A DNA stretch of 64,000 nucleotides, taken from contig NZ_JFCB01000007.1 of the NCBI RefSeq assembly GCF_000725125.1, positions 1 to 64,000 of the forward strand. Direction: 5' to 3'. The position numbers and the translations under genes were made by a program. Source of the stretch: Streptomyces toyocaensis. GTDB taxonomy: Bacteria; Actinomycetota; Actinomycetes; Streptomycetales; Streptomycetaceae. The notes under the pieces are model-generated. The model was not told the DNA's origin. It saw nothing but the letters and a program-made list of their open reading frames with translations, and ran no database searches. Within the stretch, counting starts at the first letter, position 1. Each line of letters begins with the position of its first letter. Below, piece by piece: positions 17,420 through 26,657 of this stretch.

Positions 17420-18895
17420 ATGCCGGACCCCACTGTTCCGCCCACCCCTCCCGTCCCCCTGGACGCGCTGCTGGCCCGTGCGGACCTGGGCCTGCGCCGG
17501 ATCGCCGGCCCCGCGGACCCGGCGGTCGTCGTGCACTGGGCGCACACCTCGGAGATGGCCGACCCCTACCCGTACCTGCTGGGCGGCGAACTGCTGCTGT
17601 CGGCGGGCGTACACATCCCGGACGGCGCGGGCGCGGGCTACTTCGACGCGTACGTCTCGCGGATCGTCGCGGCGGGTGGGGCGGCGCTCGGCTTCGGCGT
17701 CGCGCCGGTGCACGACACGGTGCCCGGGGCGCTGGTGGAGGCGTGCGAGATGCACGGGCTGCCGCTGCTGGAGGTGCCGCCGCGGACCACCTTCTCGGCG
17801 GTGGCGCGGGCGCTGTGGCAGCTGATGGCGCAGGCCCGCACGGCCGAGCTGCGGCGGGTCACGGAGGCGCAGCAGAGCCTCGCCACGGCTGCCGCCCGCC
17901 CCGACCCGGTCCCCGCCGTCCTCCAGCAGCTCGCCCGCCGTCTGGGCGGACGCGCGGTGCTGTACGGCCCCGAGGGCACGCCGATCGCGGACGCGGGACC
18001 CGACCCCGGCGCGGAGGCGCGGACCGCGCTGGCGAAACTCGCGGAGGTGGTGCGGCCGTCGGGACAGGAGCCGTCGGACGCCCGTCCCTCCTCGGCGTCC
18101 GACACGGTGGCCGGGGTGCGGCTGGTCGCCCACGCGCTGGGCAACGGCGAGGGGTTCGTGCTGGGGACGGCCGCCCCGCAGCGGGACGCGGGCGACCACA
18201 CCATCGCGTCCGTCGCCGCCGTGCTGCTCTCCCTGCTCACCGGCGAACGGCACAGCGGCTCCGGCGCCGGCCGCTCCTCCGCGCTGGTACGGCTGCTGCT
18301 GGGCGCGGCGCCCGCGGAGGTGGCGCCGCTGCTCGGCGGGGACCGGTGGCGGGTGGTGCACGGCAGGCCGGACGGGCGGGCGGCGCCGGACCCGGTGGCC
18401 GCCTCCGCGCTGGGCGCCGCCCTCGGTTCGTCGCTGGTGGACGTGGCGGGCGAGGTGGTGCGGGTACTGGTGCCCGACGGGCGGACGGTGGAGCGGGTGC
18501 CGGGCTGGACGCTCGGCGTGAGCGCGGCGGCGGCCCCGCCCGACTGGCCGGCCGCCGACACGCAGGCGGCCCGTGCCCTGGCCCGGGCCCGCGCCACCCG
18601 CGCTCCGCTGGTCCGGCACGGCGACCGCCCCGCCCTCGCCGACCTCGTCCCGGCGCGGGACGCGGACGCCCACGCCCGGGCGCTGCTCGCGCCGATAGCG
18701 GCCGTCCCGGCCCTTAACGACACCCTGCGCACCTGGCTCTCGCTGCACGGCAGCTGGGACCGCACGGCGGTGGCCCTGTCCGTGCACCGCAACACCGTGC
18801 GGCAGCGCATCGCACGGTGCGCGGCGCTGCTGGAGGCGGACCTGGACGACCCGGACGTCCGGATGGAGCTGTGGTTCGCGCTGCGCCGCACCTGA
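17420..18895 (+). CDS. PucR-family transcriptional regulator
   Basis: A 491-residue regulator. Residues about 10-130 match the PucR N-terminal ligand-binding domain. A middle GAF/CdaR-like region follows. The C-terminal HTH_30 region (LRTWLSLHGSWDRTA, then LSVHRNTVRQRIARC) is the family signature. PucR proteins usually activate catabolism of purines, amino acids or amines. It is divergent from the SSS/ureohydrolase/TPP genes, which are its likely target. ATG at MPDPTVPP was preferred over an ATG six codons upstream because of the GGAGG spacing. Confidence 0.87.
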   Translation: MPDPTVPPTPPVPLDALLARADLGLRRIAGPADPAVVVHWAHTSEMADPYPYLLGGELLLSAGVHIPDGAGAGYFDAYVSRIVAAGGAALGFGVAPVHDTVPGALVEACEMHGLPLLEVPPRTTFSAVARALWQLMAQARTAELRRVTEAQQSLATAAARPDPVPAVLQQLARRLGGRAVLYGPEGTPIADAGPDPGAEARTALAKLAEVVRPSGQEPSDARPSSASDTVAGVRLVAHALGNGEGFVLGTAAPQRDAGDHTIASVAAVLLSLLTGERHSGSGAGRSSALVRLLLGAAPAEVAPLLGGDRWRVVHGRPDGRAAPDPVAASALGAALGSSLVDVAGEVVRVLVPDGRTVERVPGWTLGVSAAAAPPDWPAADTQAARALARARATRAPLVRHGDRPALADLVPARDADAHARALLAPIAAVPALNDTLRTWLSLHGSWDRTAVALSVHRNTVRQRIARCAALLEADLDDPDVRMELWFALRRT

Positions 18896-19003
18896 GCCAC
18901 CCGAGCGCTGAGTATCCGTACGCAGCCGGCTGAGTACGTGACGCACGTCCCAGCGCGCGATACGCCAGGGACGCCCCCGGGGCACTGCTCCACAATGGGG
19001 GGC

Positions 19004-19798
19004 ATGCCGATATCCGGGACACCCAGCCGCGTCGAACTCGTCGAGCACCTGGTCGCCACGCGCATCGCGGGCGACGTCGCCACGCCGCGCGAGAACAACC
19101 TCTCCCACTACCGCAAGCTGGCGAACGGCGACCGTCACTACTGGCTCGGCCTGGAACTCGGCGACCGCTGGAGCGACGAGCAGGACGTGCTCGCGGTGAT
19201 GGCGGAGCGGGTCGGCGTCAACGACGATCCCGAGCACCGGTACGGGCAGGACACCATCGACCCGGAGCTGACCGTCGCGGGCCTTGAGCGGATGGGGGGA
19301 CGGCTGCGCAAGGCGGCGGAGGGACGGCAGCGGGTGCTGTTCGCCACCGGCCACCCGGGCGGGCTGCTCGACGTCCACCGCGCGACGGCGGCCGCGCTGC
19401 GGGCGGCCGGCTGCGAGATCGTCGTCATCCCGGACGGGCTGACGACGGACGAGGGCTATGTGATGCAGTTCGCGGACGTCGCGGTGCTGGAGCACGGCGC
19501 CACGCTGTGGCACACCCACTCCGGGGAGCCCATGAAGGCGATCCTGACCGCCCTGGAGCGCGGGGGCCGCCCGCTGCCCGACCTGGTCGTCGCCGACCAC
19601 GGCTGGGCGGGCGCGGCCGGGCAGTACGGTGTCGACTCCGTCGGCTACGCCGACTGCAACGACCCGGCCCTCTTCCTCGCCGAGTCCGAGGGCACCGTCC
19701 AGGTGACGGTCCCCCTCGACGACCACGTCACCAGCCCCCGCCACTACGACCCGATGACGGCGTACCTGCTGGCGGAGGCGGGGATCGGGATCGGCTGA
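19004..19798 (+). CDS. Conserved actinobacterial protein, phosphatase-like annotation
   Basis: A 264-residue cytoplasmic protein. I recall homologues annotated only as phosphatase, but I see no catalytic motif that proves it. Candidate functional segments are VLFATGHPGGLLDVH, VIPDGLTTDEG and VVADHGWAGAAGQYG, which look like an alpha/beta nucleotide- or metal-binding fold. The start is uncertain: CACAAT lies 7 nt before this ATG, which would make the transcript leaderless; an ATG three codons upstream is also in frame. It is a single gene between PucR and a short coiled-coil gene. Confidence 0.65.
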   Translation: MPISGTPSRVELVEHLVATRIAGDVATPRENNLSHYRKLANGDRHYWLGLELGDRWSDEQDVLAVMAERVGVNDDPEHRYGQDTIDPELTVAGLERMGGRLRKAAEGRQRVLFATGHPGGLLDVHRATAAALRAAGCEIVVIPDGLTTDEGYVMQFADVAVLEHGATLWHTHSGEPMKAILTALERGGRPLPDLVVADHGWAGAAGQYGVDSVGYADCNDPALFLAESEGTVQVTVPLDDHVTSPRHYDPMTAYLLAEAGIGIG

Positions 19799-19855
19799 GG
19801 ACCCGTCCCGGGCGCGGGGTGTGACGCAGGCCCGGGACGGTCGCGAGCCCTCGGC

Positions 19856-20134
19856 TCAGCGTTTGCCGGTTTCGGCGATCTTGGCCGTCAGGGCCGTGAC
19901 CTTGGTGGCCAGGGCGCCGACGGCGTCCTTGAGGGCGCCGCTGCTCCTGCTCCTGGCGTCGGCCGAGGCCTTGAGGGCCTCGGCCAGTTCGAGGTTGCTC
20001 CGGGCCAGGGCGATGTCGGCGTCGATCTGGAGCAGTCTGATGTTGTCGGGATGGGGCTTCGCCTTCTGGTCGCGCTCGTAAGCCGCTCGCTGCTTGACGA
20101 CCTTCTCGACCAGATCCTTCGCGCTGGTGGGCAC
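19856..20134 (-). CDS. Small coiled-coil protein, unknown function
   Basis: A 92-residue, highly charged, probably all-helical protein (ALARSNLELAEALKASAD and DAVGALATKVTALTAKIAE show heptad-like hydrophobic spacing). No signal peptide or membrane segment. GTG was chosen because AGGGGGG precedes it; an upstream in-frame start would add 18 residues with no coiled-coil character. It is convergent with the phosphatase-like gene and 60 bp downstream of tesB. No family is recognised. Confidence 0.6.
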   Translation of the reverse strand: MPTSAKDLVEKVVKQRAAYERDQKAKPHPDNIRLLQIDADIALARSNLELAEALKASADARSRSSGALKDAVGALATKVTALTAKIAETGKR

Positions 20135-20194
20135 GGTCCCCCCTCGGCTTGATTGCGGAACGTCGACACAATCACTGCCCAGCCGCACCGGGCA

Positions 20195-21097
20195 TTACGT
20201 CTCCCGGCCCCCGCGCACCGGCTCCCGCGCCCCGCGCGGGACGCGGACCACGCCCTCCTGGATGACCGAGACCGCGAGGCGGCCGTCCTGGGTGTAGATG
20301 CGGGCCTGGCCGAGGCCCCGGCCGCCGTGGGCCGAGGGGGACTGCTGGTCGTACAGCAGCCACTCGTCGGCGCGGAACGGGCGGTGGAACCACATGGCGT
20401 GGTCCAGGGACGCGCCGACCACGTCGCCGACGGCCCAGCCGCCGCGCCCGTGGGCGAGGAGGACGGAGTCCAGCAGCGTCATGTCGGAGACGTACGTGGC
20501 GAGGACGACGTGCAGCAGGGGGTCGTCGGCGAGCTTGCCGTTGGTGCGGAACCACACCTGGGAGTGCGGTGCGCGGGGCTCGCCGAAGCGGCCGTAGGGC
20601 GGCTCGTCCACGTAGCGCAGGTCGACGGCGGCGCGTGCCTCCAGGAAGCGGTCCACGACCTCGGGGGCGAGGTGGGCGTAGCCACGCAGGCGGTCCTCCG
20701 AGGTGGGCAGCGTGTCCGGGTCGGGGGACGGCGGCATCGGCTCCTGGTGGTCCAGGCCCTCCTCGTAGGTCTGGAAGGACGCCGACAGGTGGAAGATCGG
20801 CTTGCCGTGCTGGACCGCGACCACCCGCCGGGTGGTGAAGGAGCGGCCGTCGCGGATCCGGTCGACGGTGTAGACGATCGGTGCGCCGGGGTCGCCGGAG
20901 CGCAGGAAGTACGCGTGCAGGGAGTGGGCGGGCCGGTCCTCGGGGACGGTCCGCCCCGCGGCGACGAGCGCCTGCGCGGCGACCTGCCCGCCGAAGACGC
21001 GGGGGACGACGGCGGGGCGGGAGTGGCCGCGGAAGATGTTCTCCTCGATCTGCTCGAGGTCGAGCAGATCGAGGAGCTCCTGAAGTGCCTGACTCAT
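20195..21097 (-). CDS. tesB: Acyl-CoA thioesterase II
   Basis: A 300-residue protein matching TesB length, with two hot-dog domains. The N-terminal half has the TesB-type region RVFGGQVAAQALVAA and a substrate loop near HSLHAYFLRSGD; the C-terminal half has ASLDHAMWFHRPF, which carries the conserved Asp. It hydrolyses medium- and long-chain acyl-CoA to free acids and CoA in the cytoplasm. TACAAC lies 7 nt before the ATG with no ribosome site, so the mRNA is probably leaderless. It follows an acyl-CoA dehydrogenase gene on the same strand, which fits fatty-acid turnover. Confidence 0.92.
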   Translation of the reverse strand: MSQALQELLDLLDLEQIEENIFRGHSRPAVVPRVFGGQVAAQALVAAGRTVPEDRPAHSLHAYFLRSGDPGAPIVYTVDRIRDGRSFTTRRVVAVQHGKPIFHLSASFQTYEEGLDHQEPMPPSPDPDTLPTSEDRLRGYAHLAPEVVDRFLEARAAVDLRYVDEPPYGRFGEPRAPHSQVWFRTNGKLADDPLLHVVLATYVSDMTLLDSVLLAHGRGGWAVGDVVGASLDHAMWFHRPFRADEWLLYDQQSPSAHGGRGLGQARIYTQDGRLAVSVIQEGVVRVPRGAREPVRGGRET

Positions 21098-21104
21098 GAG
21101 GTCA

Positions 21105-21110
21105 GTTGTA
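21105..21110 (-). promoter_or_regulatory. -10-like TACAAC of a probable leaderless tesB promoter
   Basis: TACAAC on the minus strand is separated by 7 nt (TGACCTC) from the tesB ATG. No Shine-Dalgarno lies between. This fits a leaderless start and implies that tesB has its own promoter beside any read-through from the dehydrogenase gene. Confidence 0.45.
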
Positions 21111-21132
21111 TACGGCAGGGATTTCCGGGACC

Positions 21133-22299
21133 TTACAGGCCCATGTCCTTGGCGATGATCGACTTCATGATCTCGCTGGTGCCGCCGTAGATGCGGTTGA
21201 CACGGTTGTCCGCGTACAGGCGGGCGATCGGGTACTCGTTCATGTAGCCGTACCCGCCGTGCAGCTGGAGGCAGCGGTCGATGACGCGGTGCGCGACCTC
21301 GGTGCAGAACAGCTTGGCGCTGGCGGCCTCGGCGGGGGTGAGTTCGCCCGCGTCGAGGGCCTCCGTGGCACGGTCGGCGACGGCCTCGGCTGCGTCCACC
21401 TCGGCCTGGCAGGCGGCCAGCTCGAACTTGGTGTTCTGGAAGTGGGCGACCGGCTTGCCGAAGACGGTGCGCTCCTGCACGTACTGCTTGGCGAACCGGA
21501 CGGCGGCCTTGGCCTGCGCGTAGGCGCCGAAGGCGATGCCCCAGCGCTCGGAGGCCAGGTTGTGGCCGAGGTAGTAGAAGCCCTTGTTCTCCTCGCCGAG
21601 GAGGTCCTCGACGGGCACCTTGACGTCGACGAACGCCAGCTCGGCGGTGTCGGAGGTCTTCAGGCCGAGCTTGTCGAGCTTGCGGCCGACCGAGTAGCCC
21701 TCGGACTTGGTGTCGACGGCGAACAGGGAGATGCCGTGGCGGCGGTCCTCGGCCGTCGGGGCGGCGGTGCGGGCACAGACGATCACCTTGTCGGCGTGGA
21801 CGCCGCCGGTGATGAAGGTCTTGGCGCCGTTGAGGACGTAGTGGGTGCCGTCCTCGCTGAGCTTGGCGGTGGTCTTCATGCCCGCGAGGTCGGAGCCGGT
21901 GCCCGGCTCGGTCATCGCGATGGCCCACATCTCCTCGCCGGAGACGAACTTCGGCAGGAACCGCTTCTTCTGCTCGTCGGTGGCCAGCATCTTGAGGTAG
22001 GGCAGGGCGAGCAGCACGTGCACGCCGGAGCCGCCGAACTGGACGCCCGCGCGGGCGGTCTCCTCGTAGAGGACGGCCTCGAACTTGTGGGTGTCCATGC
22101 CCGCGCCGCCGAACTCCTCGGGCACGCTGATGCCGAAGATGCCCAGCTCGCCGAGCTTGTAGTAGAAGTCGCGGGGCGCCTGGCCCGCCGCGAACCACTC
22201 GTCGTAGACGGGGACGACCTCGGCCTCGATGAAGGCGCGGATGGTCTCCCGGAACGCCTCGTGGTCCTCGTTGAAAACAGTACGGCGCACCGCCGCCAC
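21133..22299 (-). CDS. Acyl-CoA dehydrogenase
   Basis: A 388-residue flavoenzyme of normal acyl-CoA dehydrogenase size. Visible signatures are AIAMTEPGTGSDLAGM (FAD/substrate region) and LQLHGGYGYMNEYPIARLYAD followed by IYGGTSEIM near the C-terminus. It catalyses alpha,beta-dehydrogenation of acyl-CoA with electrons passing to ETF. The chain-length class is not clear. GTG was chosen because GGAGAAGG precedes it; longer starts would add a basic non-family tail. It is followed by tesB 35 bp on. Confidence 0.9.
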   Translation of the reverse strand: MAAVRRTVFNEDHEAFRETIRAFIEAEVVPVYDEWFAAGQAPRDFYYKLGELGIFGISVPEEFGGAGMDTHKFEAVLYEETARAGVQFGGSGVHVLLALPYLKMLATDEQKKRFLPKFVSGEEMWAIAMTEPGTGSDLAGMKTTAKLSEDGTHYVLNGAKTFITGGVHADKVIVCARTAAPTAEDRRHGISLFAVDTKSEGYSVGRKLDKLGLKTSDTAELAFVDVKVPVEDLLGEENKGFYYLGHNLASERWGIAFGAYAQAKAAVRFAKQYVQERTVFGKPVAHFQNTKFELAACQAEVDAAEAVADRATEALDAGELTPAEAASAKLFCTEVAHRVIDRCLQLHGGYGYMNEYPIARLYADNRVNRIYGGTSEIMKSIIAKDMGL

Positions 22300-22600
22300 C
22301 CACCCTTCTCCGCGCCTGGACCGGCGCCGCTCTCGCGTACCTGGTTGCTCGCCGTCGGGTCCCTCAGTTGATGGTTCCAGCCCATGGCTAAGCGCTTGCT
22401 CAGAGATAACCGTACCGGCGAGTAGGAAGGTGCGTCCAGACACCCTCCGCCGTAACCCTCGTCACTCTCTCCCCCGGTCGCCCGGACGGCTCACCCACCG
22501 GGCGAGGGGAGCGGTGTCGGCGCAGGCTGCGAACAGTCCGGTTCGCGGACACCGCAGCTCACGGTCCGGCTGCCGACCGGGGCCGAGGAAGGTCACCCGC
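22300..22600 (+). promoter_or_regulatory. 301-bp divergent intergenic region
   Basis: No gene is evident between the divergent acyl-CoA dehydrogenase and secreted peptidase genes. GAGATAACC around 22402 is the only AT-richer patch and could hold a start site. GAGGAAGG lies just before the peptidase ATG. I see no clear operator palindrome. Confidence 0.35.
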
Positions 22601-24283
22601 ATGTCATCTCTCCCACGAGCACGGCGAAGAGCACGGCGGCGGGGCGCGGTCGCCGCCGCGGCCGCCGCCTGCGTCCTGGCCACCGCGGCCCCCGCCACCG
22701 CCACCGCCGGGCGCACGGCGGTGGGAACGGTGGCAGCGGCGGTGCCCCGTCTGGACTGGAGCCCTTGCTCCTACGCGCCCGGGTTCCAGTGCGCCACCGC
22801 CGAGGTGCCGCTCGATCACCGGCACCCCGGGGGGCGCACGATCGACCTCGCCGTCATCAGACGGCCCGCGACCGATCCGGCCCACCGCGCCGGCTCCCTG
22901 TTCTTCAACCCAGGCGGCCCCGGGAACGCCACGGCCGGTACGGCGGCGCTGCCCGTCGCGTACGAGGCCTTCCCCCGGGAACTGCGCGAGCGGTTCGACA
23001 TCGTGAGCTGGGACCCGCGCGGGGTCGGACGCTCCACGGCCGTCAGGTGCTTCACCAGCGCCGAGGAGTTCGCGGCCTGGAGCGCGCGGGTGCCCGACGG
23101 CTTCCCCGTGGGCGCCCGTGAACGGGCGGCGTGGATCTCCGCCTTCGCGGAACTGGGCCGGCTCTGCCAGCAGCGCGTGCCGGACCTGCTCCGGCACGTC
23201 TCCACCGCGGACACCGCCCGCGACCTGGACCTGCTGCGCCAGGCCGTGGGCGAACGGGGGCTCAACTACCTGGGCGTCTCCTACGGCACCTTCCTCGGCG
23301 CCACCTACGCCAACCTCTTCCCCGGCTCCGTACGGGCCATGGTCCTGGACGGCGGCGTCGATCCCGTCACCTGGACGAGACCGTCCCCACCGCTGCCCAC
23401 GGACCTGCGCGCGCGGGCCGACGTCGGGTCCGCGCAGACCCTCGCCCGCTTCCTCGACCTGTGCGGCCGCACCACGACGGACCGCTGCGCCTTCTCCGCG
23501 GGCACCCCGCGGGCCACCCGCGACAAGTTCGAACGGCTGCTGCGCCGCCTGGCCGCGCAGCCGCAGGGCGAGTGGACCTACGCGGCCACCGTCGCCGCGG
23601 TCGTCGAGGGACTCTACTTCGTCGATCCCGGGTGGACCGACCTGGCCGGACTCCTCCAGGCCCTCTGGGAAGGACGCGCCCCCTCACCCTCGGCACCCGA
23701 CGGCCCGTCCGGGGCGTCCGAGACCTCCACGGCCGCCGGGAAATCCGTGACCCCCGGGAGGTCCCCCGCCGCCCAGCCGCCCGTGTACCCGGAGATCGAG
23801 CCGCCGTACGCGGTGCAGTGCTCGGAGAGCCCGGTCCCGCGCGACACCCGCCTGTACCCCGCCTTCGAGAAGTACGCCCACGCCCGGTCCGGCGACGTGG
23901 GCCGGTACTGGACGTGGCTCTCCGAGCCGTGCGCCACCTGGCCCGCCCGGGCGGCCGCGCCCTACACCGGGCCGTGGAACCGGCCCACCCCTCCTCTGCT
24001 CACCGTCAACACCACCTACGACCCCGCCACCCCGTACCCGCAGGCGGTGTCCCTGACCGGGCGCCTGGCCCATGCCCGCCTCATCACCGTCCGCGGCTAC
24101 GGGCACACCGCTCTGCTGAATCCCAGCCAGTGCGTCAGCGACCACGAGGTCCGCTACTTCCTCGCCGGAGCGCTGCCGCCCCGCGGCGCCGTCTGCGATC
24201 AGGACGTCCAGCCGTTCGCCCCCGGCACGGAGGCTTCCACCCCGGACGCCCCCGCGCCGGACGCCGTCCCACCGGGCAAGTGA
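22601..24283 (+). CDS. Secreted S33-family tripeptidyl aminopeptidase-like hydrolase
   Basis: A 560-residue exported alpha/beta-hydrolase like Streptomyces Tap and SlpD/SlpE. The basic N-terminus RARRRARRRG precedes an Ala-rich hydrophobic segment and Ala cleavage region. The nucleophile motif is GVSYG (S227); the catalytic Asp is probably in NTTYDPATPY and the His in GYGHTALL, within the C-terminal TAP-like domain. A Ser/Pro/Gly-rich insert near residues 365-395 looks disordered. It probably removes tripeptides from extracellular proteins. A perfect palindrome follows the gene as a terminator. Confidence 0.88.
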   Translation: MSSLPRARRRARRRGAVAAAAAACVLATAAPATATAGRTAVGTVAAAVPRLDWSPCSYAPGFQCATAEVPLDHRHPGGRTIDLAVIRRPATDPAHRAGSLFFNPGGPGNATAGTAALPVAYEAFPRELRERFDIVSWDPRGVGRSTAVRCFTSAEEFAAWSARVPDGFPVGARERAAWISAFAELGRLCQQRVPDLLRHVSTADTARDLDLLRQAVGERGLNYLGVSYGTFLGATYANLFPGSVRAMVLDGGVDPVTWTRPSPPLPTDLRARADVGSAQTLARFLDLCGRTTTDRCAFSAGTPRATRDKFERLLRRLAAQPQGEWTYAATVAAVVEGLYFVDPGWTDLAGLLQALWEGRAPSPSAPDGPSGASETSTAAGKSVTPGRSPAAQPPVYPEIEPPYAVQCSESPVPRDTRLYPAFEKYAHARSGDVGRYWTWLSEPCATWPARAAAPYTGPWNRPTPPLLTVNTTYDPATPYPQAVSLTGRLAHARLITVRGYGHTALLNPSQCVSDHEVRYFLAGALPPRGAVCDQDVQPFAPGTEASTPDAPAPDAVPPGK

Positions 24284-24285
24284 GA

Positions 24286-24311
24286 GCCTCGGTCCCGCGC
24301 GGGACCGAGGC
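24286..24311. terminator. Bidirectional hairpin terminator
   Basis: A perfect 26-bp palindrome with arm GCCTCGGTCCCGC lies between the convergent peptidase and TetR genes, starting just after the peptidase stop codon. Because it is symmetric it can act on both strands. There is no T-tract, as is usual in Streptomyces. Confidence 0.8.
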
Positions 24312-24330
24312 GCGCGGGACCGGGCACGGG

Positions 24331-24939
24331 TCAGCCCACGCCGTCCGCTGCCGCCGCCGCGAAGGCACCCCTCGCCATGCGGTGCAGCAGGGCCGCCGTG
24401 GCCCCCCGGCCGGGCAGGGAGCCGGCGCGGCCCAGGTGCGGGGTGGAGTTGAGCAGGCCGAAGACCGAGTGGACCGCCGAGCGGGCCACCGGCTCGGCCA
24501 GGCCCGGATAGACCTCGCGGACCACCTCCACCCACAGCTCCACGTACTGCCGCTGAAGCTGGCGCACGAGCTTGCGGTCGCTGTCCCGCAGGCGGTCCAG
24601 CTCACGGTCGTGCAGGGTGATGAGGGGGCGGTCGTCGAGCGCGAAGTCGATGTGCCCCTCGATCAGCGAGTCGAGGACCGCGCCGGGGCCGGCCACCCCG
24701 TCCGCCTCCGTCAGGCGCCGCTTCGCTCCGGTGAGCAGCGAGCCGCTGATGCCCACGAGCAGCTCCGCGAGCATCGCGTCCTTGCCCGCGAAGTGCCGGT
24801 AGAGCCCGGGTCCGCTGATGCCGACCGCGGCGCCTATCTCGTCGACCCCGACGCCGTGGAACCCGCGCTCGGCGAAGAGCCGGGCGGCCTCCCTGAGGAT
24901 CTGCTCACGGCGGGTGGGGGCGTCGGTTCTGGTGGCCAT
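24331..24939 (-). CDS. TetR-family regulator of the leucine/isovalerate operon
   Basis: A 202-residue TetR protein. Residues about 10-57 hold the HTH (REQILREAARLFAERGF, then VGISGPGLYRHFAGKDAM). The C-terminal ligand domain is family-typical, probably binding an acyl-CoA. It is divergent from the carboxylase/HMG-CoA lyase/acyl-CoA dehydrogenase genes, and two near-identical 16-bp operators lie in the 87-bp gap. This points to repression of both itself and the operon, relieved by a pathway acyl-CoA. Confidence 0.9.
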   Translation of the reverse strand: MATRTDAPTRREQILREAARLFAERGFHGVGVDEIGAAVGISGPGLYRHFAGKDAMLAELLVGISGSLLTGAKRRLTEADGVAGPGAVLDSLIEGHIDFALDDRPLITLHDRELDRLRDSDRKLVRQLQRQYVELWVEVVREVYPGLAEPVARSAVHSVFGLLNSTPHLGRAGSLPGRGATAALLHRMARGAFAAAAADGVG

Positions 24940-24961
24940 GAAGACGATTCTAGACAGCGAG

Positions 24962-24977
24962 GTTAGCGCTCGTTAAC
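24962..24977. promoter_or_regulatory. TetR-type operator 1
   Basis: GTTAGCGCTCGTTAAC: outer arms GTTA/TAAC with a GCGCTC core. It differs from the second site in two bases and lies 29 bp away from it. It is the nearer of the two to the TetR start codon. Confidence 0.75.
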
Positions 24978-24990
24978 CTGGAGGAAATGC

Positions 24991-25006
24991 GTTAACGCTC
25001 ATTAAC
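24991..25006. promoter_or_regulatory. TetR-type operator 2
   Basis: GTTAACGCTCATTAAC, arms GTTAA/TTAAC, 20 bp before the carboxyltransferase start and overlapping its likely promoter. Together with operator 1 it is the expected binding site of the divergent TetR protein. Confidence 0.75.
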
Positions 25007-25026
25007 AACGTGAGGGGACCCGCAGG

Positions 25027-26643
25027 ATGCATGAGGCACCGGAGCTTCACAGCGCGGCCGATCCCGCGTCGGAGGCCTTTCGGGCCAACGAGGAGGCGCA
25101 CCACGCCCTCGTCGAGGAGCTGCGCGGCAAGCTGGCCGCGGCGGCACTCGGCGGCGGTGAGCGGGCGCGGGCACGGCACACCGCGCGCGGGAAGCTGCTC
25201 CCGCGCGACCGCGTGGACACCCTCCTCGACCCCGGCTCGCCCTTCCTGGAGCTGGCCCCGCTGGCGGCCGACGGGATGTACGAGGGGCAGGCCCCGGCGG
25301 CCGGTGTGATCGCCGGTATCGGCCGGGTCGCCGGCCGCGAGTGCGTGGTCGTGGCCAACGACGCCACCGTCAAGGGCGGCACGTACTACCCGATGACGGT
25401 GAAGAAGCACCTGCGCGCGCAGGAGGTGGCCCTGGACAACCGGCTCCCCTGCGTCTACCTGGTGGACTCGGGCGGCGCCTTCCTGCCGATGCAGGACGAG
25501 GTGTTCCCGGACCGGGACCACTTCGGGCGGATCTTCTACAACCAGGCCCGGATGTCCGGGGCCGGCATCCCGCAGATCGCGGCGGTGCTCGGCTCCTGCA
25601 CGGCGGGCGGGGCGTACGTCCCGGCGATGAGCGACGAGGCGGTGATCGTGCGCAACCAGGGCACGATCTTCCTCGGCGGCCCGCCCCTGGTGAAGGCGGC
25701 CACCGGCGAGGTGGTCACGGCGGAGGAGCTGGGCGGCGGCGAGGTCCACTCGCGGGTGTCCGGCGTGACCGACCACCTCGCGGAGGACGACGCGCACGCG
25801 CTCAGGATCGTGCGGACCATCGTCTCCACGCTCCCGGCGCGCGGGTCCCTGCCCTGGCAGGTGGAGCGGGCCGTCGAGCCCAAGGTGGACCCCGCCGGGC
25901 TGTACGGGGTGGTGCCGGTCGACTCCCGCACCCCCTACGACGTACGGGAGATCATCGCGCGCGTGGTGGACGGCTCCCGCTTCGCCGAGTTCAAGTCGGA
26001 GTTCGGGCAGACCCTGGTCACCGGCTTCGCGCGGATCCACGGCCACCCGGTGGGCATCGTCGCCAACAACGGCATCCTGTTCGCCGAGTCCGCCCAGAAG
26101 GGCGCCCACTTCATCGAGCTGTGCGACCAGCGCGGCATCCCGCTGGTGTTCCTGCAGAACATCTCGGGCTTCATGGTGGGCAAGGACTACGAGGCGGGCG
26201 GCATCGCCAAGCACGGCGCCAAGATGGTCACGGCGGTCGCCTGCACGCGCGTGCCGAAGCTGACGGTGGTGGTCGGCGGGTCGTACGGGGCGGGCAACTA
26301 CTCGATGTGCGGCAGGGCGTACTCCCCCCGCTTCCTGTGGATGTGGCCCAACGCCAAGATCTCGGTGATGGGCGGTGAGCAGGCCGCCTCGGTCCTCGCG
26401 ACCGTGAAGCGCGACCAGATGGAGGCGCGCGGCGAGGAGTGGCCGGCCCAGGACGAGGACGCCTTCAAGGCCCCGATCCGCGCCCAGTACGAGCGTCAGG
26501 GGAGCGCCTACTACGCGACGGCCCGCCTCTGGGACGACGGCGTGATCGACCCGATGGAGACCCGGCAGGTCCTGGGCCTGGCCCTGACCGCGTGCGCCAA
26601 CGCGCCACTGAGTGACCCTCAGTTCGGCGTCTTCCGGATGTGA
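25027..26643 (+). CDS. Acyl-CoA carboxylase carboxyltransferase (methylcrotonyl-CoA carboxylase beta type)
   Basis: A 538-residue carboxyltransferase with the N- and C-terminal crotonase-like halves of the family. Typical segments are [36 protein letters not shown] and [18 protein letters not shown]. With the biotin subunit, HMG-CoA lyase and acyl-CoA dehydrogenase that follow, the best role is carboxylation of 3-methylcrotonyl-CoA in leucine breakdown. GAGGGG precedes the ATG. First gene of the operon under the two TetR operators; 14 bp before the biotin subunit. Confidence 0.92.
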   Translation: MHEAPELHSAADPASEAFRANEEAHHALVEELRGKLAAAALGGGERARARHTARGKLLPRDRVDTLLDPGSPFLELAPLAADGMYEGQAPAAGVIAGIGRVAGRECVVVANDATVKGGTYYPMTVKKHLRAQEVALDNRLPCVYLVDSGGAFLPMQDEVFPDRDHFGRIFYNQARMSGAGIPQIAAVLGSCTAGGAYVPAMSDEAVIVRNQGTIFLGGPPLVKAATGEVVTAEELGGGEVHSRVSGVTDHLAEDDAHALRIVRTIVSTLPARGSLPWQVERAVEPKVDPAGLYGVVPVDSRTPYDVREIIARVVDGSRFAEFKSEFGQTLVTGFARIHGHPVGIVANNGILFAESAQKGAHFIELCDQRGIPLVFLQNISGFMVGKDYEAGGIAKHGAKMVTAVACTRVPKLTVVVGGSYGAGNYSMCGRAYSPRFLWMWPNAKISVMGGEQAASVLATVKRDQMEARGEEWPAQDEDAFKAPIRAQYERQGSAYYATARLWDDGVIDPMETRQVLGLALTACANAPLSDPQFGVFRM

Positions 26644-26657
26644 GGGGACCCCTGACG

